Source: Ancylostoma caninum | Lineage: Eukaryota; Nematoda; Chromadorea; Rhabditida; Ancylostomatidae | Reading direction: 5' to 3' | Length of the DNA: 64,000 nucleotides | Assembly (NCBI GenBank): GCA_037903475.1 | Contig: JBAJFG010000620.1 | Span: forward strand, 930,001 to 994,000 | In this document: one piece after another, positions 1 to 11,300 of the stretch | How positions within the stretch are numbered: position 1 is the stretch's first letter | Layout of the letters: each line of letters begins with the position of its first letter | Position numbers and translations under genes: made by a program | The notes under the pieces: model-generated | The model's input: only the letters and a program-made list of their open reading frames with translations | What the model was told of the DNA's origin: nothing | Database searches by the model: none

Positions 1-416
1 TGTCAAAAACGGAATTAGGTAAGGTTAAGCAATTGGAAAGGTATGGATGCAGAAAAAAACTTCTCAACAGGGAAAACAGTCCCATGCAAAACACGATTTT
101 TAGTTCCCTACCAATTACCAGCCTAAGCTTACCTACACTCCAGCGGCGGACGCAGGCGGGGAGCGACCCCCCCCCCCCCGGGAATCGGTCGCCAAATTTT
201 TGAAATCATCAGTCAGTCTGTATCTCAACTTATCAGTCAGTCTGTATCAATTAGCAACCTATGAGCACTCTTGCACCTAATTTGGAAACCGTTTCTGCTA
301 TGGAATGAGTAGATTTCTTCGTTCTCCATGTACAATCAAGCATTCCGTGGAAATTTCTCTACCTCAACTTCCCTTTTCACTTTTCATTCCTTAGTTCTCG
401 GGCAAGGGAAAATTAG

Positions 417-740
417 AGACGTTTTGCCGCTTTGGAAGAGGTGAAACAAAAAGCAGCAATGCCAGTAGAAGATACCAAAAGAAGGACCAAGAAACTGTTT
501 CAAGAATTACAAAAGTGTGTGGACAAGCACCGTGCATCAAAAAGAGTAGTTTGCCCGTCATCAAACTTTGATCACCTGAAAATGAGTGAACGAGTTATTG
601 TGGCGAAAATAAGGCAACTTTTACGTCTAGCATGTACTAGTCAGGATGCAAATGAACTGGCTAGTCACTCATTGAGTCATCAAGATAGTCAGAAATATCG
701 ACTCAAGTCGATTATTAGAATTAAGTCAGCTGTCCCTTAA
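417..740 (+). CDS. possible terminal exon of an unrecognised gene
   Basis: An open stretch follows an ATTAG acceptor ending at 416 and runs to a TAA at 738-740. It encodes about 107 residues rich in Lys, Arg and Glu, with a helical, probably coiled-coil first half (around residues 5-45: EEVKQKAAMPVEDTKRR and onward) and a Ser-rich, basic end. An in-frame TAG lies just upstream, so coding can only begin after it, which agrees with the acceptor. I recognise no family. It could be the last exon of a plus-strand gene entering from the left, or a chance open frame. Confidence is low because only one splice signal supports it. Confidence 0.3.
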   Translation, partial: RRFAALEEVKQKAAMPVEDTKRRTKKLFQELQKCVDKHRASKRVVCPSSNFDHLKMSERVIVAKIRQLLRLACTSQDANELASHSLSHQDSQKYRLKSIIRIKSAVP

Positions 741-1047
741 CAAGGTGTGAGCAAGGTGCTGGACGACCTCGTTATACAGTTACTTTTCGTATGAATGTCG
801 TCGAGGTAATTATAGAGTCAAAGAGAGAAAAGCAATGCGAGGAAATTCGATAAAGTGGAGATAGAAACAAATAACTACTACTAGTATCAATAAAAACACC
901 AACGGGGTAGATTGAATAGATGTCGAGGCAATTATAGAGACAAGGAGAAAAAAACATTGCGAGGAAACTTGATGAAGTGGAGAGAGAAACGAGGATGTGT
1001 GCACAAATGCTCTCCCACTGCCGCATTCTCTATAAAAGCAAACTCAC

Positions 1048-1167
1048 CTCGATGTCCGGGTACAGCCACACGTCCTCAAGGAGCATCAACGCTGTTTCGC
1101 GGTCGTCGTGGACCTCCATATCCTGAACGATCTCCTGGTGCTGCAACCGCTCAGACATTCCTGCCAT
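1048..1167 (-). CDS. first coding exon of a minus-strand gene, family unknown
   Basis: On the minus strand a TTCTTTTCAG acceptor (ending at 1171) is followed three bases later by ATG (1167-1165) and 40 codons, beginning MAGMSERLQHQEIV and ending VWLYPDIE, then a clean GTGAGT donor at 1047. An ATG directly behind an acceptor is the usual layout of a nematode spliced-leader-accepting first exon. The peptide is acidic and helical; I do not recognise it. Later exons were not found between 1 and 1,047, so the gene probably continues beyond the left edge. It points away from hda-6, so the roughly 2.8 kb between them may hold both 5' regions. Confidence 0.5.
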
Positions 1168-2013
1168 TTTCTGAAAAGAAACATCAAATTAGCGCGTTAA
1201 TCCACGCAATTGTCTTACCTTCGCCTTCACTTGAGTGACACTGATATGAGCGAAAAACGACACGAAACGGAACAGAAAACGATGAAGAACATCAGGAAGA
1301 CGAGTAAAACGACGTCAATGACGCATTTTCGGAAATCCTCTCGAGCAGCACACTGCGCCACCAGTCACGCGTCTGAACGCACTCGAAACTCTAAGAAATT
1401 GAAGCTCTCCAAAACCCCTCACTAAGAGGGGCCGTCAAACTAGTTTCATTTTGTGCTGCTCGCCGCAGCACTGCTCCACTTGTGCTGCTGGGGGCGGGGC
1501 AGGGGCGGAACAGGCCTCGCTCATCGAGGAAAGAGCTGCCTTGTCTGAATGTGCGATAACCATCACTGGAGCAACCCACTGCTGCTGCCATTTTCGAACA
1601 ACGTAGATGGTCCGCTATGCAAACTCCCTCTCCCCGAAAAAATTCAACCGAAAATTAGGGGAGTTTCCATTTCAATCTCCTTGAAGTGGTTATCCTCTTC
1701 CGGGTCCACTCTCAACAGGGCGCAGCAAGAGGTAGTCATTGACCACCAGGACTTAGTAGCGTCCTGCAGATTCAGGGTGTTTAGCACCAATTTCTGGGGC
1801 TGAGCGTATACTAATGTTAGACACAAGCAGATTTTAGAGAGGCACGTCTGGAGGATCATCAAAATTGTGGCTGAAGATCATTGTCGTTCAACCATTTGCT
1901 CCATCCCTACCCTGCACTCTGGTGCGCTCCAGTGATAATCAAGTGTTGTTTAACCTGTAGGAGACGTATCATGTTGGAATTTTGACTGTAGATGCGCACT
2001 ATACCAACAAGTA

Positions 2014-2181
2014 TCCCTCCAAAGTGGCACACTTCGTTTTTGAGAAACCAACTTCGTTTTTGAAAAAACAATCATTAGTGGTCAAAAAGTGGTTTTTGAC
2101 CATTTTTTGGTCATTAATGACGGTTTTTTTTTCAAAAACGAAGACGGTTTCTCAAAAACGAAAGATGACGCTTTGGGGGAG
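2014..2181. repeat. 168-bp imperfect hairpin (MITE-like)
   Basis: The left half carries TTCGTTTTTGAGAAACC, TTCGTTTTTG and GGTCAAAAA. The right half carries their reverse complements in mirrored order (TTTTTGACC, CAAAAACGAA, GGTTTCTCAAAAACGAA), and the outer ends CTCCAAAG/CTTTGGGGG also pair. This is a small foldback with a short A/T-rich centre. No target duplication could be defined. Confidence 0.7.
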
Positions 2182-2739
2182 AGTTGATACCACCTAGGCG
2201 CATTTCTAGGAGTTGACAGCGTATCGGAACATTAATCAAATGAGAGAAATTTCCTGGGAGAGTTCTGGGTTTGAAAGAGAAGACACGCTCCAATGACAAT
2301 TTCCTGTATCTGGCAGATCCTATAACAAGTCTCAACGAGTTCTAGCGGAATCAAACAGTTCCGTACTGAGATCGGTTTTTCGAGGATTTTAGCTTGAATT
2401 TGAGGTGATTTAGGCTGTCTTCGCTAAATTCGTCTCACTAACGGTTATTTAAGCCACTTTTTCAGTGCTACCTGCTTTTCCTGAAGGAACCCTAGTATGT
2501 AGGTACTTAATACCCCATTTCAGAATCCTGCTGGACTTAGTACTCCCCAACCGACACTGACCACCTAGTGCTGCGCCCTGACTCTCAAAGTGAAGGTGTG
2601 CAAGACTTTCGTGGGGCATTCCAATTCTGCTCGGTATAAATATAACTTACGATCGCGTGTTCGGAAATCGCTAGTAGACAATATCAAATCGCCAGGGTAG
2701 TCTCAAAAGTGTGGACCCGCGCAAGCGCTATTCGGAACA

Positions 2740-3206
2740 AGAGTTCAAGATGAATTTTGCAGAACGTCCGCGGTCACTCTGACCGTAATTTAGGTGTGAA
2801 ATTAAGTGCATTGGCGGACTGCAATTGCACCAAGGGCTCAAAATTCGACGGCAAATCAATACAGAAAGCGCATTTTGACTAGTTTAATACGTGAATGGTG
2901 GTTAGACCTGTTTAGGAGGAATTTTCGTGTCTTACAGGGAGCGTCATTCACGATCGTTACTCCCCGATTTACCAAGATATTCGTGTAATTCGCGCATTTC
3001 CTGCTCAAAGGACATTTATCGTCAAACATAGTAGCCAGATCAATAGTCCTCGGCGCAAAAATAGCTCGAAGTCAAATTTAGGAGTCTTTGGCGTGGGATA
3101 CTTAGCCCGTAGTGTGTTTGCGGTCTGCCAATACATCTAAGGTCACGACTGAGATACGGTCGCACTGACCGTGGATGTTGTGCAAAATTCATCTTGTGAA
3201 ATTCTG
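2740..3206. repeat. foldback repeat with arms of about 160 bp
   Basis: The motif CAAGATGAATTTTGCA at about 2,745-2,760 returns as TGCAAAATTCATCTTG at about 3,181-3,196. Inside, the 'CGGTCA-GACCG' segments and a CIG-type coding stretch also pair in inverted order. The minus-strand arm translates to a better open frame (RDLRCIGRPQTHYGL) than the plus arm, suggesting that the arms derive from a once-coding sequence. Arms are diverged by roughly a quarter, so it is old. Confidence 0.6.
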
Positions 3207-3954
3207 CCTCCAGCCTTCGCATCGGAGGCGTCAATGGGGCGCGTCCTACGACGAGATCAGCTGTTCGGGGGCCGGAAGGTCCACAAGTCTGATCCTTCGC
3301 AACACAGACTGGTTTCTTTTTCTCTCTTTTTTATTGTACTCCTGGTTTCTTTGTTTATATTGTTAGGTGTTCTACTTGAATGTGCATGTATCGATTTCTT
3401 CTCTGCTTCTAGTGCTTTTCCAATGTTTGCAGTGTTTATGTTCATGATTTTTAAGCTATACAATTTCACTGGACGACTCGTTATTATACAGTGTTCCCTA
3501 ATTGCGTGATTCTCCCCATCGCTAAGATTTACCACAATTACTGCTTAAAATTGAATACAAACCTTCATTTTCGAGAAAGGGTAAGAAAATACCTATTCAA
3601 CCACTGATTTGCCATCTTCATCCAAATTACATCAAAGAAGTATTTTTTGTGCTTTTTCTCGTATTCCGCTGATCTTCTATTGTGAGATTTGTCTTGTTAT
3701 TTTTTTGTCGTTCTTCTTAAAATTATCAAGTTTTCATCCGTATTCAGTTAAGACAATCAGACCCTTAGACCGTACAAACCACGCACACGGGATCTCCACA
3801 ACCGCGTCTACCACCTGGGCTGCAGAAGGGCTGTTTTTTGGTACAGATTTTTGCCCGTTTTCTTTTTGGCTGCTTTTTCACTTTCAACCACTTATGTCAC
3901 GCTGTTACTGCCATCCATTGATGTTTCCATTATTTAATGTTATTTCCGTGCCCA

Positions 3955-3981
3955 GTTCAGGACAGACACCCTCAAGTACCA
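3955..3981 (+). promoter_or_regulatory. probable spliced-leader acceptor and short 5' UTR of hda-6
   Basis: A CCCAGTTCAG acceptor ends at 3,960, and the first in-frame ATG of the deacetylase frame is at 3,982, 21 bases later. The deacetylase homology starts soon afterwards. This spacing is typical of nematode trans-spliced first exons. An ordinary cis-spliced upstream exon cannot be excluded, since the frame stays open up to the acceptor. Confidence 0.45.
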
Positions 3982-6900
3982 ATGGATCAACAAAGATCCT
4001 TGGAGTACAAAACAACGCTGGGTTTTAATAAGACCCAGCAGCTTCATCGCAATCCAATATATGAGGGACATCCCGAAAACCCTAACAGAATTGATGTTTG
4101 CCGGAACCTTCTGACCGAAAGTGGATTAATAAAAGAATGCCAAGAGGTCGATGTGAGTCGTATGGATGCACTTAAATTTTGAACAAATTTTTCACAGTTT
4201 ATTTAGACATTCCCTTCACTCGACGACTTGGATCTCCGTCAAACACACACAGAAGGGCATGTTAACAGGCTGCTGAAGGAGGCGATATCCATGGACCAAG
4301 ACTCTTTGAATCATTTGTGTGAAGACTATGACTCTGTGTTCATGACTCCGGTTTGCTGCATTTGCTTGTCACATTTTGTAACAATATTCTCACTTCATTT
4401 TTGCAGGGTTCAGTTGAAGCTGCGAAATCAGCTGTTTCTTGCTGTCGTTGGTTGGCTGAGAATATAGTTGAGAACAAGGTGGTGGTTCCTACTTTTATGT
4501 TCCACATCACTGCTTTACGGCTTTCATAACAAGTATTTGTTTCCCTAGGAAATCTCCTATTGGCTCTCATTTAGATTCCAAATGCTTTTGCTCTCGTACG
4601 ACCGCCAGGACATCACGCTGATCGTTATTCTGCGTGTGGTTTCTGTCTGTTCAATAATGCTGCGCAAGCGGCTGAAGCAGCATTCAACTTTGGAGCTGAT
4701 AGGTAAATTGTTACAACTCGTTTCTGTGATCCTGCACTTAATTTTTCCTCAACTTTTTAGTTATTACCACTTATCAGTTCACGCCTGTTTTTCTCTTTTT
4801 TCTCTGAATATCATTTTTTGGTTTGCGAGATTATTATGCACTTCCATCGAGCAGCAGTAGTTCTGCATATGCTTATCGTAAAATCAGTTTCCTATGGCGT
4901 TAAAGCTCACCCATTAGAGAAGGATTTTCCAACGGCTTTCTAGTGGTTACCTGAGGTGAACGTGCAAGCGGATGTTTTCAAAAAACTGATACTCCATTTA
5001 TATAGCAGCGCCTGAAAGCTACACCTAGAAGTTTTATGGGCTGCGGTTACACTCCTCGAGGAGTATAGCCCCCGGGCCTCGCCGTCGCCGCAGTTTCATT
5101 TTTGGTACCTATCGGATGTGGATGGTCATTCGCCGATGTTGGACCTCCCACATACGTATCAGGGATGAAGTCGGCCTGGCTGGTGGTGCTAGGTGCACGA
5201 GGAGCATATCGGCAGGCCAGTGCCAGACGAAGAAGTGACAAACCAGTTGGGCGTGGGGGAAAAGTGGTGTGAAGTTTCCGCGATGTTTCTCTTGGAAGCT
5301 TTGTGCTACAATTAGAAAAAAAGAGATCAAATAGGAAATGCATCAAACGAAAAATAGAGAAATGAATTTGTGAAAGCGATGCTAGCAACTTTGAAAATGA
5401 CGTAGTGGTTTCGAGTAGATATGTACATCGCTTTTGTTCGATTTAGATATGGGTGGTTCACTTCTGTGGTTTATTCTTGTGCTTCATGTAAATATTATCC
5501 TACTAATTACAGTTTTACTATCGCATTTGAACACTGTGGGGCAGCACCTCACTTTCTTTGACATGTTTATTCAAGTTCCCTCATCCATTGCTCGAATTGA
5601 GATAGCTTTCTGAACCATTTTTATTCATGTTTGGAGTATTTGTACGATGTCCGTCTCTTTCTCTGCTAAATTCATACTTTTTGATTCCCTCCATTATTGA
5701 TATTCGTGCCATCAGTGCCGACCTGTTATTATTCCACATCATTGTTCATTTTCTTTATTTTAATGAGATACTTTTGAGGATTCTAATCGTTGATCTCGAT
5801 ATCCATCATGGACAGGGCACTCAGCAGATTTTTTATGAGGACAAACGGTTCGTCCTTGATGTTCTCAAATTTATCCTGTATGGTTATGTAGTTTTCTCTA
5901 GAGTGATGGTTTTCTCCATACATCGTTACGAGGATGGGAAATTCTGGCCACATTTAAGAGAGTCGAATTTCGATCACGTCGGTGATTCGGAGGGAGCTGG
6001 TTACAATATCAATATCACTTTGAATGAGGTGACTTTTCTTACTGTGATCGGTTGCTTATTGTTCATCTTCTGCGCTGCTACTTGTACTGTATATCTTGTG
6101 CGCTGATAAAGTAATTGTAAGTCTTGAAATTAGTTCAACATAGTTTTTAGTCTTTCTGTAACATCTAGCTTCTTCTACAATTGGTTTTTCAACTAATCTA
6201 TCCCGAATTGCGAGTGTAGATCATGACTTTCCTTTGATTAATCTAGTTCCAAAAGATGACCTGCTATGTTTCGCCTCTACTAGAGTTGGTCGAGTAATAT
6301 ACTAAATTTAGTTCTTAAATTGGTGAAAATTTTGGCAGTGTTCGACTAGTTTCGCCCCAAAAATCAAAGTTAGAAGTTCCGCTCAGACTCAACCTTTGGA
6401 ATTTATTTGATAGGCTGATCACGACAGTCGTGAGCGTAATGTTCCACAATGCCATTTTTAAGGTTGCGATAGGCCTATTGTATTGAGCGAGGGACCCTAC
6501 TCCACATCCCCGCTCCAACATTTTCAGGAATTTTTGAAAAGAAAAGCAATAGAAAAGAAAGAAGCTAATTTTGTCAAGAAATTAACAGTATGTTGCGAGT
6601 TGACGCTGATAATCATGATCAATATCTTGAATGAGTCATTTTGCAAAATTTCGAATGATTCTGTGAGCTTTCATTGTATACTTATCCTAGTTCTGTCAGG
6701 AGCGGCTACGCTACACAATGGAAATGATTTTGTGACCCGCGCATAAACAACCCCCAGATTCAAGTTTGGAGAAATTTTCCGATCTTGAGACTTTTGGGGT
6801 GGAACTAGCCAATTGGTGCTAAAATTAGTTTTTAGTAACTTTATTTTTGAAATACCAGTCGATCGGTTCCCCGAATTGACGGAGATCTCAGTTTTCTCTT

Positions 6901-8339
6901 CTTCTTTCCGTCTTCGTTTTCGGGTCTCCTAGCAGACCATATCTCTTCACCTTTACCCTTCTTACCTTCAATACGTCCTATAGTATCGGCTCCGCCATTT
7001 GAAAAAAATACAGGGTAGCTATATTATCTCGAGAAAGAATGAGCAAAAATCATGCATGCTACTAGTTCCTATGTTCCGTTTACAGACCGGTTGCGGGGAT
7101 GCTGATTATATTGCAATTTTTTGGAATGTTCTCTGGCCACTGGCTCGAGAATTCAGCCCCGATTTCGTCATAATTTCTGCAGGTAACATTCTGTGTCATT
7201 GCAACATACATAGACGCGATCGAGTTATTGTACCATATACCCAGGTTTTGATAGTTGTGGTGGTGATCCACTAGGAGAAATGCGATTGTCTCCGGATGCT
7301 TACTCACATATTGTGTACCACTTGCGTGGTCTGGCTCACGGAAAGCTGCTATTGATACTGGAGGTAATATTAATTATAAAATGACATATTACTGATTTGA
7401 GAAGCTTGGAAGGCGATAAAATATGAAATAAGATTGCGAGTCACTTCCCAATTGCGCGCATCGTTTTGCTCACAACAGATACATCTAATCTAAACTACGC
7501 ATGCATGCACCACCCATCACGCGAACAGCTCCCTTCGTCGAGTTTTCATGAATAAAGTAGTTGCGGGAGTCCAAGAAGTAGTTGGCCTAGATGTGGCAAA
7601 AGCTAACACTGTCTGCATGTAGGCAGCGTTTTAAGAAGTCTGTTATTCTTCAGAGCATCAACGTATTCATTCTATTATATCGCCTCTCAGTAATTGTTGT
7701 TTAGAAAGAAAGATTCTTACCAGCATTCCCGAAGTTGTTAATTTTTGTTTCAAGGGTGGTTACAATCACAGTGTCCAGTCAGTGGGTGTTCATAGATGTT
7801 TGCGGGTTCTTTGCGGATACAAGCCGTTGCCGATTTCGTTACTGGAGCCTCTAAAGGCGAGGTAATTACGTTGGTTTTTCCACTCTTTATACGCATATGT
7901 TCTCGAAAACAACGGCCAGCTTAGTACTGCAGATGAAGAAGGAAACCGAAACCACCAATAAATTTTATAATTATCCAAAAATGTACTACGTATGTATTCC
8001 CATCTTGTTGCTTTGAGTGGTTCGTTTAAGTTGTGCTATCACCGTTCTTGATTGTACGCATAGTGGATTGAGAGAAATTGTGTTATTGTGATTGAGACAG
8101 TGGTTCAAAATGTTTCGGATTTGATGGTGTGGCATGGTAGCTCCCCTCATCTGGCGAAGTTTGGCTCCCACAAATTATTGAAAATTTGGTTTGTTAACGT
8201 GTGGTCCAACATGTTTTGATGAGCAGTAATCTAAACTCTGGGAATACTTTGTGTTTCAGCACAGTGGTGTCTTGCCTGAACAGCATCTCGGTTTTGAGAG
8301 GATTCTGGAACTGCTTCGACTTTTACGTCAGTGGACATT
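3982..8339 (+). other. hda-6: hda-6 first deacetylase domain (ten exons)
   Basis: This is the CD1 region of about 371 codons. Landmarks in order: HPENPNRI substrate-entry segment (exon 1), RPPGHHADR with the two active-site histidines (4575-4702), [11 protein letters not shown] with the zinc-binding Asp and His (5779-5847), [13 protein letters not shown] (5902-6028), [12 protein letters not shown] with the second zinc Asp (7245-7363), and EGGYN with the transition-state Tyr (across 7363/7755). All catalytic residues are present and every intron phase is consistent, so this domain looks functional. The donor after 5,847 (GTTCGT) is weak but restores the expected frame into 5,902. Confidence 0.92.
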
Positions 8340-11300
8340 GTAAGGGTAAACCTTGGAGCCTGTGAGTTTTCATTAATTCTTCTTATGAGTTGTGAACACA
8401 TCGTAATTGTGGCTTTCTTTTCGGTCTTACACTCTACTTCAGTCCATTTTCGTATTTCCGCTTTTGTTATTTCCATTTCTGCATTTCACCTCTGTCATTC
8501 TTCATTTCTTCTCTTCTATCACTCTGTTATCACCATTCCATCCTGCAGCTCACAGTTAGAGTCCTTCATTCTCATAGAAATAAGCTTTGGCTTTCCGAAG
8601 AATCCCTTGCTTTTTTACCATCTTTCGATGCTATGGTCTTTTTTGAATCTGAAGATTTGAACGCGTGCATAAATAAATCGTCGGTTTTGCGTCCAAGGCT
8701 TCTTTTTGTAGCTTCTTTAACTTTTAGTTGAGACTTTCTTCTGATCCTTAGAGCCAGCTCTTGTTCTTCTGCTGCTTTGCTGACGAAATTGTGACATTTT
8801 ATTCATTAGTCCTGTACTTACCTGCATCTTCAACTTTTCATCGAATGTAACGCTGATCTGTGCAGAAAAAGGTCAAGTAATGCCATATTTGCACTTTATG
8901 AAATTATCTTTTACTTTCCTTATCCAAGCAGAGTCTTTCATGAAACCGTTTTGACAATCGCCGTTGCTCATTCTTGTCTCTTCCTTTCGTTTTATTGAAG
9001 AATGGCTATGATGTCATCCGTAATATCTGAATCAAGCCCTATCTCAATTTTTCCACTTTTTTCTAATTTCTTTTGAATATTCTTTATCTTTTCTTTTGAA
9101 TATCTGATACGTGCTGACGTCTCTCCAAATATGTGCGTGCAACAGTCACAACAGTTTCGCTGTAGAGCCATTTTACAGTAAATTTTTTGCAAAGTTTTTT
9201 TTTGTTTTTCCCAGAGTTATTCACTGTGTAACTAGAGCACAAGTTTTGCTTCTGTCTTCGCATAAGTTTCTATCTAAAATAAGCCCCTTTCCATGCTTCC
9301 ATACACAATGTCCACTCCTTTATCATAGTGGCTCCCTTTCCTCCCCACACAAGCACATATTCCTATTACCAGCCATAACGTTAAGCCAGAACCTCAACGT
9401 TCCATTTCTATGCACCGGGCTTATTGGGTAACATTTACGTGATTCTCTCTTTATACGTGATTTGAAATGCGTGTCTTATATCTTTGAAGTTTTTAGGATT
9501 TATTGAAAATTCGTTAACAAAATTTGATCCCATTGTATGTTAATGATTGTGATTGAAAGTTATCCTGTATCCTATTGAAGCGAGGTATTCTTGGGGCTAT
9601 TGATGTACAGTAGGAAAAAAGCATTCCATTTATGATTCAAATCTTTTATTATTCCAATCCAAACATCCTACCTTATCTGAAATTCCAATCATTAGTGTTC
9701 TAGACATCATCCTACCATCAATTTCGACCCCCCCAAAGAAGAAGAAAAAGAAAATACCAGTAACGTTTCACAAGAAGATCTTTTCAAGAATGAGTGGCGT
9801 TGCAAAGGTAGGATGTGGTTGCTATTTTCACATCAAGTTATACGATGACTGTAGTAATTTTAATGTTTTTTTTTGTCAGCATCCACCGCCCCATCGAAGA
9901 TGTTGCTTGTTCATAACGGTGATTCTACGAAACACTTCAACTGCGTTGAGGAAGATCATCCGGAAACACCGGCCAGGACCGCTAGTGTGAATTCGACTAT
10001 ATATGTTTTTTATCATTTTTTCGTGTTCTCAAGCAGTATTTGGCCTTCTTGGGGCGTACTGCGACACCTTTCCTAACACCGTGTTCAATATTGGTGCGAA
10101 GCTTGGATTTTGTCTTATAGTTTGCTTTGCTGTATGGGAGATAACAGAAAGGAAAACTTTTATATGAATTTTGTGTAGCGTCTGGCGGCTATTCAGAAGG
10201 CTACAATGTTTCATGTTTAGATTCATAGGCATAACACAATGTTTGTTCCAGTGCTCTTAATCTGTACTTTTACGGTTGTAGATCATGTCGAAGTTGGAAA
10301 TCTGTGGCATTCCCTCTAAGTGTGAAGTCTTACTAAACGAGCGTGTGGCAACTGATTCTGAGTTGGAAGCTGTGCATGAGAGGCCTTACATCCAAAAAAT
10401 GAGGCGCTGCGCTGAGGTAAGCAAGACAAATTTATGAGTACATTTCTCTGTAATATATGGGCAATCATGAGAACACTTCGATGAAAGTTTCAAGAGCGCA
10501 CTGTCTCGAAAATCTCAAAAGCGCTTCAGTTTTATGTTTCATGTTTGCATCCTCCTTCAGGAAGCCTGTTCTTATTTTTGGCTTTGAACGGGGTTGGTCA
10601 ATTCACGATGAGAGCAAAATGTGTCCGAAAGGGTCACATCTGCTGTTGCGCAGCCCTTTCTCACAAAGCAGACAACAGATGGTGTTGATTACCACAGCCT
10701 GAGTTAAAATATCGGTGAAATGAAAAATGTCGGTGGAATTACAGCTCCAAATTCTCTTTTTTGGTAGTTTTGTTCATCTCAGCGGTGTTTCGCTCGTATT
10801 TGCAGATGACTGATTCCGAGCTACGGTTAACAGAAGAGGGGCTGAATTCTATTTATCTCACTCGGGATACATTCTCTATAGCAAGCAGAAGTGTTGGTGC
10901 CGTGCTCGAGGTATTAATTTTTCTACTTCTTCTCTTTTTGTGTTCTATCTAGTGATCATATTTGGCTGGGTTTGCTGTACTGCGAACACGACCATTGCAA
11001 ACGCTTACTGAGAACGAGTATAGCATGAAGCACATTAGGCTTATAACATACTTCATAGCGACACTGTGAAGGAAATGAGTGAATATGATAAGAACGAAAT
11101 GTCACAGAGGTCATACAAACCCACCCATGTGTCTGTGTTCGTGTGTTTGTCTTCCACACTGACTTCACTGCTCACTGTTCTGGAAGAAGCAGTACTAAAG
11201 CATGACCTGAATTTACGATAACAGTACCTCAGATACCTTTTGCCTTTGGATAGACTTACTTTTTAATGTCAAATTTAGCTGGGAGGTCGTTTCTGGACGT

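Larger units (their letters stand above)
1171..3960. other. intergenic interval upstream of hda-6
   Basis: No exon with two credible splice signals was found here. It contains two foldback elements (2,014-2,181 and 2,740-3,206). Acting as a divergent 5' region for the flanking genes is inference from gene orientation only. Confidence 0.4.

Noticed and set aside
167..190. Shared layout of the C-tract regions at about 150-200 and 22,145-22,215 as element ends
   Set aside because: Both show GGCGGAC, a C run, and GGGAATCGGTCG / GAGAATAGGTCG, but no inverted partner or duplication could be found, so I did not call an element.
5047..5388. Minus-strand 113-codon gene in an hda-6 intron
   Set aside because: Several frames are open together in a GC-richer patch; no motif and no splice signals; it lies in an intron whose flanking exons join directly.
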